Shown here: positions 1-5,423 of the stretch, piece by piece
Layout of the letters: every line of letters starts with the position of its first letter
Numbering within the stretch: the first letter of the stretch is position 1
Assembly (NCBI GenBank): GCA_012719255.1
Contig: JAAYAS010000005.1
Span: 1-5,423 of the forward strand
Direction of reading: 5' to 3'
Origin: Microbacteriaceae bacterium
GTDB taxonomy: Bacteria; Actinomycetota; Actinomycetes; Actinomycetales; Microbacteriaceae
Length of the DNA: 5,423 nt
Made by a program: the position numbers and the translations under genes
Notes under the pieces: model-generated
Database searches by the model: none
Told to the model about the DNA's origin: nothing
The model's input: the letters and a program-made list of their open reading frames with translations, nothing else

Positions 1-44
1 AGATATATCGCGAGATTCCCAGCATCCCGCCAGCCCGCGCCGCT

Positions 45-80
45 CCCGACCGGTAGCTGCAGCTGCAACTACCGGTCGGG
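45..80. promoter_or_regulatory. 36-bp near-perfect palindrome, candidate operator
   Basis: The left half CCCGACCGGTAGCTGCAG (45-62) and the right half CTGCAACTACCGGTCGGG (63-80) are reverse complements at 17 of 18 positions; the only mismatch is 57/68. The inner part reads close to TAGTTGC-AGC-TGCAACTA, a pattern like the symmetric operators of MarR-type repressors, and the outer ACCGGT is also symmetric, as in many TetR-type sites. These family resemblances come from memory and are inference. It lies 78 bp upstream of the pump start, a place where a local repressor often acts on efflux genes. As RNA it would fold into a strong hairpin (12-bp stem, one C-A mismatch, 3 more pairs, AGCU loop), so it could instead be a terminator for a gene left of the window, although no T-tract follows. 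Confidence 0.6.
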
Positions 81-122
81 GGGCGAGCGCGGCGATGGCG
101 GCGGCGCTCGTCCGTTCGGGCG

Positions 123-157
123 AGGACGGCGGGGGAGGCCCGTGACAGACTGACGAG
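123..157 (+). promoter_or_regulatory. Possible leaderless promoter of the RND pump gene
   Basis: CAGACT (146-151) keeps the A, A and final T of the TATAAT consensus and ends exactly six bases before the GTG start. That is the spacing expected if transcription begins at the first base of the start codon, an arrangement common in actinobacteria. AGGACG (123-128), with the GAC core of TTGACA, sits 17 bp further upstream. There is no well-placed Shine-Dalgarno: the best one, GGAGG at 134-138, is 19 bases from the start. Each box matches only half of its consensus, so this is a weak, spacing-driven prediction. Confidence 0.3.
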
Positions 158-3100
158 GTGCACCGCCTCGCCGATCTCAGTCTCCGGAACCGCGCCCTCA
201 TCGCCCTGGTGACGCTCGCGATCGCCTTCTTCGGCGTGATGTCGATGACCTCGCTCAAGCAGGAGCTCATCCCGTCGATCTCGCTGCCGCGCGTCACGGT
301 CGTCACCACCTACCAGGGCGCCTCGCCCGAGATCGTCGAGGCCGACGTCACCGGCCGGGTCGAATCGGCGCTGCAGGGCCTGCAGGGCCTCGAGTCGACG
401 AGCACCGTCTCGGCGGCGAACCGGTCGATCGTGTCGGCCGACTTCGAGTACGGCACCGACATCGTCTACGCCGAGCAGCGCATCCAGCAGGCGCTCAACC
501 GCATCGACGCGCAGCTGCCCGACGAGGCGGAGGCCTCGGTGCTCTCGGGCGGCATCGACGACCTGCCGATCGTGCAGCTCGCGGTGACCGGCGGCGATCC
601 GATCGACGTCGCCGAGCGCATCCGCACCCACGTGCTCGGCGAGCTGCGCTCGCTGCCGGGCGTGCGCGGCGCCGAGCTGTTCGGCGACCTCGCCGAGCGC
701 ATCGCGATCACCCCGCGCGGCGACGACCTCGCGGCCCGCGGCCTCACCGTGCAGGCGATCTCCGACACGCTCGAGAACGCGGGCGTGCTCATCCCCGCGG
801 GCCAGCTCACCGAGGGCGAGTCGACGCTGACGGTGCAGGCCGGCACGGTGCTCGCCGGCGCCGACGACCTCGCGGGCCTGCCGGTGGTCGGCGCCGAGCC
901 CGATCCCGACGGCGGCGTCGTCACGATCGCCGACGTCGCCGACGTCGTGCTCGACCGCGAGCCGGCGACCTCGATCGCCCGCGTCGACGGCGAGGACGCG
1001 CTCACCATCTCGGTGACCAAGCGCCCCGCGTCGAACACCGTCGAGGTGTCGGACGCGGTCGCCGAGGCCCTGCCCGAGCTGCAGGACGCGCTCGGCGACG
1101 ACGTGCAGCTGCGGGTCGTCATGGACCAGGCCCCGTTCATCACCGAGTCGATCGACACGCTCGTCACCGAGGGCCTGCTCGGCCTCGTGTTCGCGGTGGT
1201 CGTGATCTTCGCGTTCCTGCTCTCGGTGCGGGCGACGCTCGTCACCGCGGTGTCGATCCCGACCTCGCTGCTCGCGACGTTCGTGGCGCTGCAGCTCGCC
1301 GACTACTCGCTGAACATCCTCACGCTCGGCGCGCTCACCATCGCGATCGGCCGCGTCGTCGACGACTCGATCGTCGTCGTCGAGAACATCCGCCGCCACC
1401 TCGATCTGCACCCGACGGCGCTGCGCCGCGCGGGCGAGCGCGCCCGGGTCATCGCCGGCGCCGTGCGCGAGGTGGCCGCGGCGATCACCGCGTCGACGAT
1501 CGCGACGATCGCGGTGTTCGCGCCGCTCGTGTTCGTGCAGGACGAGACCGGCGAGCTCTTCCGCCCCTTCGCGCTCACGAGCGCGATCGCGCTGCTCGCC
1601 TCGCTGATCGTGTCGCTGACGATCGTGCCCGTGCTCGCGCACTGGTTCCTCGGCGGCGCCCGGCTGCGTCGGCGCGCGCCGAAGCGGGCGGATGCGGATG
1701 CGCGCCTCGCGGCGGACGCGGGCGCGGATGCGCGTCCCGATGCGCACGCGGATGCGGAGCCGCACGCGGATGCGGAGCCGCACCCCGACGGCCCCGCGCA
1801 CGCCCTGCCGATCGGCGCCGACACCGCATCCCGCCCTGACGAGGCGCCCGCGGCCGCCGGCCGCCGGGCGCTGCCGATCGTCGACGGCCGCCCCGTCGAC
1901 CCCGGCACGAACGCGCCGCTCGAGCCCGCCGCCGAGGCCGAGGCGCTCGCCGCCGACGCCCGCCGCGCCGCCGTCGTGGTCGCCGACGACGAGCCGCGCA
2001 ACTGGCTGCAGCGCGGCTATGAGCCGGTGCTCCGCTTCGCGATCCGCCGCCCGGTCGTCGTGCTGCTGCTCGCCCTGCTCGTGCTCGCCGGCACCGGCGC
2101 GCTCGCGCCGCTGATGAAGACGAACTTCCTCGGTTCGACCGGCCAGGGCATGTTCTCGATCCGCCAGGTCGTGCCGCAGAACGCCTCGCTCGCGACGCTC
2201 GAGGAGTACGCCGAGCGCGTCGAGCAGGAGATCTCGGAGGTCGACGGCATCGGCGTCGTGCAGCTCACCTACGGCTCGAGCCCGTTCGCGATGGCGTTCG
2301 GCGGCGCGACGAGCGCGATCAACTGGTCGGTGACCATCGACGAGGCGGCCGACGCCGATGCGGTCGAGGCCGAGGTACGCGAGCGCCTGCTCGCCCGCGA
2401 CGACGTCGGCCACGTCACCGTCGGCTTCGGCGGCGGCTTCAGCGACTCGGTGTCGGTGCGGGTGTCGGCGCCCGACCTCGAGCTGCTCGAGCAGGCCGTC
2501 GACGCGGCGATCCCCGCGCTGCTCGAGGTCGACGACGTGCAGCAGGTGACGAGCGGCCTCGACGAGACCCGCCCGTTCGTGCGCCTCGACATCGACCAGG
2601 TGCGCGCCGCCGAGCTCGGCCTCACCGAGTTCGCCGTCGGCGCCCAGGTCGCGCAGGCGCTGCAGCCGGTGCCCGCCGGCAGCGTGATGATCGACGGCTC
2701 GTCGCTGCGCATCTACTACCTCGGCGACGGCGAGCCGCCGACCTCGGTCGACGAGCTGCGCGAGCTGCCGATCGGTCTCGGCCCGGCCGCCGTGCCGCTG
2801 CGCGACCTCGCCGACGTCGACGTCGTCGACGGCCCGGTGAGCATCACCGCCGCGAGCGGCGTGCCCTACACCGATCTCGAGATCGAGACCTCGCAGGACG
2901 ACCTCGGCGGCCTGTCGACCGCGCTCGAGGAGGCGCTCGAGGGCGTCGAGCTCGGCGACGGCGCCCGCGCCGAGCTCGCCGGCACCGCCGCCGACCAGCG
3001 CGAGGCGTTCGCCCAGCTCGGCCTCGCGCTGCTCGCCGCGATCCTCATCGTCTACATCATCATGGTCGCCACCTTCGGCAGCCTGCTGCAGCCGCTGCTG

Positions 3101-3565
3101 CTGCTCGTGTCGGTGCCGTTCGCCGCGACCGGCGGCGTGCTCCTGCAGGTGATCACCGGCATCCCGCTCGGCATCGCCTCGCTCATCGGCGTGCTCATGC
3201 TCATCGGCGTCGTCGTCACCAACGCGATCGTGCTCGTCGACCTCGTCAACCAGTACCGCCGACGCGGCCTGCGCGTTCGCGAGGCGACCTTCGAGGGCTC
3301 GACCCGGCGCGTACGGCCGATCGTGATGACCGCGCTCGCGACGATCCTCGCGCTCGTGCCGATGGGCCTCGGCGTCACCGGCTCGGGCGGCTTCATCTCG
3401 CAGCCGATGGCGATCGTCGTGATCGGCGGCCTGCTCTCGTCGACGTTCCTCACGCTGCTCGTGCTGCCCTCGCTCTACGTGCTCGTCGAGGGCGCGCTCG
3501 AGCGGCGCCGCGAGCGGCGCGAGGAGCGCGCCGAGCAGCAGCTCCGCGACGCCGGGCTCGCCTGA
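158..3565 (+). CDS. RND-superfamily efflux transporter (HAE1/SwrC-like)
   Basis: This encodes a complete 1135-residue cytoplasmic-membrane exporter of the AcrB/SwrC superfamily, which uses the proton gradient to expel amphipathic compounds; the substrate cannot be read from sequence. The usual two halves are visible: TM1 (about 12-30), extracytoplasmic loop 1 (32-335), TM2-TM6 (about 339-498), a cytoplasmic linker (500-614), TM7 (about 626-650), loop 2 (655-950) and TM8-TM12 (about 954-1112), then an Arg/Glu-rich tail. TM4 has GRVVDDSIVVVENI with the proton-relay pair D402/D403, and TM11 has the conserved RP (R1053). In TM10 the motif is VVTNAIVL, so T1021 stands where AcrB has relay Lys940; I recall the same change in Gram-positive SwrC-type pumps. 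GTG 158 is the first possible start, since an in-frame stop lies at 143-145, and the N-terminus fits the family. No periplasmic adaptor or outer-membrane channel gene is adjacent, as expected for a Gram-positive cell. I see no cysteine. The family call is firm; a specific name is not justified. Confidence 0.96.
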   Translation: MHRLADLSLRNRALIALVTLAIAFFGVMSMTSLKQELIPSISLPRVTVVTTYQGASPEIVEADVTGRVESALQGLQGLESTSTVSAANRSIVSADFEYGTDIVYAEQRIQQALNRIDAQLPDEAEASVLSGGIDDLPIVQLAVTGGDPIDVAERIRTHVLGELRSLPGVRGAELFGDLAERIAITPRGDDLAARGLTVQAISDTLENAGVLIPAGQLTEGESTLTVQAGTVLAGADDLAGLPVVGAEPDPDGGVVTIADVADVVLDREPATSIARVDGEDALTISVTKRPASNTVEVSDAVAEALPELQDALGDDVQLRVVMDQAPFITESIDTLVTEGLLGLVFAVVVIFAFLLSVRATLVTAVSIPTSLLATFVALQLADYSLNILTLGALTIAIGRVVDDSIVVVENIRRHLDLHPTALRRAGERARVIAGAVREVAAAITASTIATIAVFAPLVFVQDETGELFRPFALTSAIALLASLIVSLTIVPVLAHWFLGGARLRRRAPKRADADARLAADAGADARPDAHADAEPHADAEPHPDGPAHALPIGADTASRPDEAPAAAGRRALPIVDGRPVDPGTNAPLEPAAEAEALAADARRAAVVVADDEPRNWLQRGYEPVLRFAIRRPVVVLLLALLVLAGTGALAPLMKTNFLGSTGQGMFSIRQVVPQNASLATLEEYAERVEQEISEVDGIGVVQLTYGSSPFAMAFGGATSAINWSVTIDEAADADAVEAEVRERLLARDDVGHVTVGFGGGFSDSVSVRVSAPDLELLEQAVDAAIPALLEVDDVQQVTSGLDETRPFVRLDIDQVRAAELGLTEFAVGAQVAQALQPVPAGSVMIDGSSLRIYYLGDGEPPTSVDELRELPIGLGPAAVPLRDLADVDVVDGPVSITAASGVPYTDLEIETSQDDLGGLSTALEEALEGVELGDGARAELAGTAADQREAFAQLGLALLAAILIVYIIMVATFGSLLQPLLLLVSVPFAATGGVLLQVITGIPLGIASLIGVLMLIGVVVTNAIVLVDLVNQYRRRGLRVREATFEGSTRRVRPIVMTALATILALVPMGLGVTGSGGFISQPMAIVVIGGLLSSTFLTLLVLPSLYVLVEGALERRRERREERAEQQLRDAGLA
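1745..1780 (+). repeat. 18-bp tandem repeat inside the pump linker
   Basis: Two perfect copies of CACGCGGATGCGGAGCCG (1745-1762 and 1763-1780) encode HADAEP-HADAEP (residues 530-541), followed by a third His codon. They lie within a wider Ala/Asp/His/Pro/Arg-rich stretch (1684-1790) built from GCGGATGCG words. The region falls in the cytoplasmic linker between TM6 and TM7, so it is probably disordered and free to vary in length. Perfect identity of the two copies suggests a recent slippage duplication, or strain-to-strain length variation. Confidence 0.85.
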
Positions 3566-3619
3566 CCCCGCCGACGGCGGGGCCGCCCGGCGCATCCCGG
3601 CGGCCCGGCGCATCCGGGC
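3566..3619 (+). terminator. Two tandem GC hairpins after the pump gene
   Basis: Immediately after the stop codon, CCCCGCC (3566-3572) and GGCGGGG (3576-3582) form a perfect 7-bp stem with a 3-base loop. A second hairpin follows: GCCCGG (3603-3608) and CCGGGC (3614-3619) around CGCAT. No run of T follows either stem. Actinobacterial intrinsic terminators often lack a clear T-tract, so termination is plausible but not proven. Either hairpin could also shield the pump mRNA 3' end. Confidence 0.55.
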
Positions 3620-3620
3620 G
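3585..3620. repeat. 18-bp tandem repeat in the intergenic region
   Basis: GCCCGGCGCATCCCGGCG (3585-3602) is followed directly by GCCCGGCGCATCCGGGCG (3603-3620), with one difference (3598 versus 3616). The second copy is itself the stem-loop at 3603-3619; in the first copy that base change weakens the stem. Each copy carries CGCATCC, the reverse complement of the GGATGCG word that recurs elsewhere in the window. Confidence 0.8.
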
Positions 3621-3730
3621 CACCCCGGAATCGCGCCTGCGCGCGCGCCGACACGCCGGATCCGACGGTGCGGTCCCCGCGGTCGACGCGGAGTCCCCAC
3701 GCAGGCGGATGCGCGGGGTGATCGGGCGCG

Positions 3731-3750
3731 TACGATATTGCGAGACGCAA
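3731..3750 (+). promoter_or_regulatory. Promoter -10 box with an inverted repeat over the start site
   Basis: TACGAT (3731-3736) fits the actinobacterial -10 pattern TANNNT and lies in a locally AT-richer patch (TACGATATTG) of an otherwise GC-saturated gap. No convincing -35 hexamer is present 16-19 bp upstream. The expected transcription start is near A3743, giving a leader of about 77 bases. A perfect inverted repeat, TTGCG-AGA-CGCAA (3738-3750), is centred on that position and could be a repressor half-site pair or a 5'-end hairpin. A second stem, CGGGCC/GGCCCG (3751-3756 with 3764-3769), follows in the leader. Confidence 0.5.
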
Positions 3751-3808
3751 CGGGCCGCGCGGAGGCCCGCCACGACCGGCGCGGGTGCGGACCCGACGCC
3801 GCGACCCT

Positions 3809-3814
3809 GAGGAG
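3809..3814 (+). promoter_or_regulatory. Ribosome binding site deciding the GTG start at 3820
   Basis: GAGGAG ends five bases before GTG 3820, a good Shine-Dalgarno match at normal spacing. It supports this GTG over other in-frame starts and contrasts with the pump gene, which lacks a well-placed site. Confidence 0.8.
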
Positions 3815-3819
3815 CACTC

Positions 3820-5259
3820 GTGTCGAACAACTGGCCGCCCGCCGATTCGGGCAACTCGGGCAACTCGTACGAGCCCGACAAGTACGCCTCGTCGAACTGG
3901 CAGCCCGGCGGCTACGGCCAGGGCGACCAGGGCCAGTCGCAGCAGGACGGCCAGCAGGTGTACGGCCAGCCCGACCAGGGCTACGGCGGCTACGGCCAGG
4001 GCGACCAGGGCCAGCAGTACGGCCAGGGCTACGGCCAGGAGCAGTACGGCCAGGACCAGGGCTACGACCAGACCCGCGCCTACGACCAGGGCGCCTTCGG
4101 CCAGGGCGGCGACCAGCAGGGCTACGGCCAGGGCGGCTACGGCCAGGAGGAGCCGACCCAGGTGTTCGACCAGGGCCAGTCGTACGACCAGTACGGCCAG
4201 CAGGCCGGCGGCTACGGCGTGCAGCAGGGCTACGGTCAGGGCGGCTACGGCCAGGGCGACCAGGGCCAGCAGTTCGGTCAGGGCTACGGCCAGCCCCCGG
4301 CGGCCTACGGCGACCAGGGCCAGGGCTACGGCCAGGGCGGCTACGGCGACCAGGGCCAGGGCGGCTACGGCGCGCCCGGCTACGGCGGCCCCGGCGGTCC
4401 CGGCGAGGGCGAGCCGCAGAAGTCGAAGCTGCCGTGGATCATCGGCGGTGCGGCCGCCGCGCTGCTGCTCGTGCTCGGCGCGATCTTCGTGCCGATGATG
4501 ATGAACCGCGGCTCCGACGGCGGCGAGGCCGCCCCCACCTCGCAGAGCACCGCCGACCCGACCGGCGAGCCGACGAACGGCACCGAGCCCGACCCGACCA
4601 ACGGCACCGAGCCCGACCCGACCAACGAGCCCGGCCCGACGACCGAGCCCGCCCCCACGAGCAACGGCGGCGACAGCGGCGGCGGCACCGCCGGCGAGGG
4701 CGTCGTGTCGTGGGCCGACTCGGAGTTCGGCACCTACGACCCGGTGACCATCACCGGCGACGGCGACACGATCATCGACCTGCCCGCCGGCGCGAAGGCC
4801 GGCATCGTCACCGCGAAGACCACCGCCGACGGCTACTTCAGCGTCATCGTGCGCGACGACGAGGGCACCGGCACCGACTACCTCATCAGCGGCTCGGGCC
4901 CCTTCGAGGGCCAGGCGGCGTGGGGCGTGTGGGCCTACGGCGAGGGCACCAAGGTCGAGATCACCTCGCGCGGCGCGTGGGAGCTCACCTTCGAACCGAT
5001 CTCGAGCGCGCCCGCCCTCACCAGCGACATGAGCGGCTCGGGCTACCGGGTGTTCCTCTACGACGGCCCCGCCGGCACCATCACCGGCACCCACGACGGC
5101 GAGAGCAACTTCATCGTCGTCGAGTACGCCGAGAGCTACCCCTACTTCGGCCTGATCTTCAACGAGATCGGCGAGTACTCGGGGCAGAAGATGATCCGCT
5201 CGGGCCCGTCGGTGGTCCGCGTGGAGGCCGACGGCAACTGGACGTTCAAGGTCGGCTGA
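3820..5259 (+). CDS. Single-pass membrane protein with YGQ-rich low-complexity N-terminus
   Basis: This is a 479-residue protein whose function I do not recognise. Residues 1-27 are polar. Residues 28-200 are almost entirely Gly, Gln, Tyr and Asp, with 13 YGQ and 2 FGQ triplets, about 22 Tyr, one Arg and no Lys. KSK (201-203) precedes one membrane segment (about 206-228, WIIGGAAAALLLVLGAIFVP), followed by NRG. The charge pattern suggests an N-in/C-out anchor, so the low-complexity part is cytoplasmic and the rest outside. Residues 232-295 form a Thr/Pro/Glu/Asp/Gly stalk. Residues about 298-479 form a beta-rich domain with two similar units (about 313-394 and 406-479). There is no cysteine and no enzyme motif. 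Gly/Tyr/Pro/Gln tails before a TM are common in actinobacterial membrane proteins; the unusual aspects here are length and regularity. It has its own promoter and RBS. Possible roles, all inferred, are a surface binding protein or an envelope scaffold that clusters through its tail. Confidence 0.93.
   Translation: MSNNWPPADSGNSGNSYEPDKYASSNWQPGGYGQGDQGQSQQDGQQVYGQPDQGYGGYGQGDQGQQYGQGYGQEQYGQDQGYDQTRAYDQGAFGQGGDQQGYGQGGYGQEEPTQVFDQGQSYDQYGQQAGGYGVQQGYGQGGYGQGDQGQQFGQGYGQPPAAYGDQGQGYGQGGYGDQGQGGYGAPGYGGPGGPGEGEPQKSKLPWIIGGAAAALLLVLGAIFVPMMMNRGSDGGEAAPTSQSTADPTGEPTNGTEPDPTNGTEPDPTNEPGPTTEPAPTSNGGDSGGGTAGEGVVSWADSEFGTYDPVTITGDGDTIIDLPAGAKAGIVTAKTTADGYFSVIVRDDEGTGTDYLISGSGPFEGQAAWGVWAYGEGTKVEITSRGAWELTFEPISSAPALTSDMSGSGYRVFLYDGPAGTITGTHDGESNFIVVEYAESYPYFGLIFNEIGEYSGQKMIRSGPSVVRVEADGNWTFKVG
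3988..4293 (+). repeat. Duplicated 51-bp block in the low-complexity region
   Basis: The 51 bases at 3988-4038 recur at 4243-4293 with only two differences (TAC to TTC and GGC to GGT). They encode residues 57-73 and 142-158, beginning GYGQGDQGQQ. The copies are 255 bp apart (85 codons). Many shorter TACGGCCAG and GGCGACCAGGGC copies lie between and around them, so the whole tract looks built by repeat expansion and should be prone to slippage or recombination. The feature spans both copies and the intervening sequence. Confidence 0.8.
4576..4623 (+). repeat. Perfect 24-bp tandem repeat in the stalk
   Basis: Two identical 24-bp units (4576-4599 and 4600-4623), each beginning AACGGCACCGAGCCC, encode NGTEPDPT twice (residues 253-260 and 261-268). 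A decayed third unit, NEPGPTTEP, follows. The stalk joins the membrane anchor to the extracytoplasmic domain, so copy number would set how far that domain stands from the membrane. Confidence 0.85.
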
Positions 5260-5274
5260 CGCCCGACCGTCGCG

Positions 5275-5423
5275 ATGTCGAGGGGCTACCGGCCGTCGAA
5301 GGACTACTCGCCGCGGGGCAAGCGCCCGCCGGCGCCGCGTCGCGGGCGCCCGGATGCGCGGGGCCGCGCCGAGCGCGCCGCTGACGGCGCCGACGAGCGC
5401 CGCTCGGGCGCCGGGCCCGCCGA
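5275..5423 (+). CDS. Possible Arg-rich ORF, 3' end outside the window
   Basis: An ATG at 5275, 15 bases after the preceding stop, opens a frame that runs to the window edge for 49 codons without a stop. It begins MSRGYRPSKDYSPRGKRPP and continues rich in Arg, Pro, Ala and Gly, with GC-rich third positions like the genes before it. The visible part is strongly basic and probably disordered, and I recognise no domain. There is no Shine-Dalgarno before the ATG. Translation could be coupled to the upstream gene, since the gap is short. An open frame of this length is not strong evidence in DNA this GC-rich, so the call is tentative. Confidence 0.45.
   Translation, partial: MSRGYRPSKDYSPRGKRPPAPRRGRPDARGRAERAADGADERRSGAGPA

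Noticed and set aside
1..25. A possible divergent minus-strand start (ATG at 25-23) running off the left edge, within AGATATATCGCGAGATT
   Set aside because: Only about eight codons are visible, some (CGA, TAT) are atypical for this genome, and there is no clear ribosome binding site. The AT-rich patch around TCGCGA looks more like promoter or operator DNA, but it is too close to the edge to call.
1687..1790. The repeated GCGGATGCG words as a CRISPR-like or regulatory array
   Set aside because: Spacing is irregular, there are no spacers, and the repeats keep the pump reading frame, which fits a repeat-expanded linker.
1692..2114. A 140-codon + strand frame inside the pump linker
   Set aside because: It is an Arg/Pro/Thr-rich out-of-frame reading of the GCGGATGCG repeats, with no start signal, inside a well-supported gene.
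3475..5094. A 539-codon open frame on the minus strand, rich in Leu/Ala/Val/Gly
   Set aside because: It is antisense to the YGQ-rich gene and the pump end. Its hydrophobic repeats are the mechanical complement of Gly-Gln and Tyr-Gly codons, and it has no family resemblance; minus-strand stops are simply rare in DNA this GC-rich.
3738..5384. A 548-codon + strand frame overlapping the membrane protein gene
   Set aside because: It reads as Arg/Pro/Gly noise in another frame, while the 3820 frame has a good RBS, a membrane segment and coherent domains.

Overview
This is very GC-rich DNA (roughly 70-75% G+C by eye). Third codon positions are almost always G or C, and starts are GTG. Together with an SwrC-type RND pump lacking nearby partner genes, and a Gly/Tyr/Gln-rich single-pass surface protein, this points to a high-GC Gram-positive actinobacterium. 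A Microbacteriaceae-like genome is my best guess, partly from the recurring GGATGCG word, but this is inference and not a proven assignment.

Layout, all on the + strand: (1) bases 1-157 are non-coding upstream DNA with a near-perfect 36-bp palindrome (45-80) and a possible leaderless promoter next to the first gene. (2) Bases 158-3565 encode a complete 1135-residue RND-superfamily efflux pump with two TM/loop halves, the Asp-Asp relay in TM4, no relay Lys in TM10, and an unusually long hydrophilic linker containing tandem repeats. (3) Bases 3566-3819 are a 254-bp gap with two tandem GC hairpins (likely terminator), an 18-bp tandem repeat, a -10-like TACGAT, a perfect inverted repeat over the predicted transcription start, and a good Shine-Dalgarno. 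(4) Bases 3820-5259 encode a 479-residue protein of unknown function. It has a cytoplasmic Gly/Tyr/Gln/Asp low-complexity region similar in composition to the FUS/EWS prion-like domains, one membrane anchor, a Thr/Pro/Glu stalk with a 24-bp tandem repeat, and an extracytoplasmic domain that looks like two diverged copies of one beta-rich unit. (5) Bases 5275-5423 hold the probable start of a short-spaced, Arg-rich third ORF cut by the window edge.

The first two genes are probably separate transcription units: hairpins follow the pump, and the second gene has its own promoter and ribosome binding site. No functional link between them is visible beyond adjacency and both being membrane proteins. 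The most interesting item is the membrane-tethered, FUS-like low-complexity domain of the second protein, which suggests but does not show self-association at the inner face of the membrane. The window carries no RNA gene, CRISPR array or insertion sequence that I can recognise.
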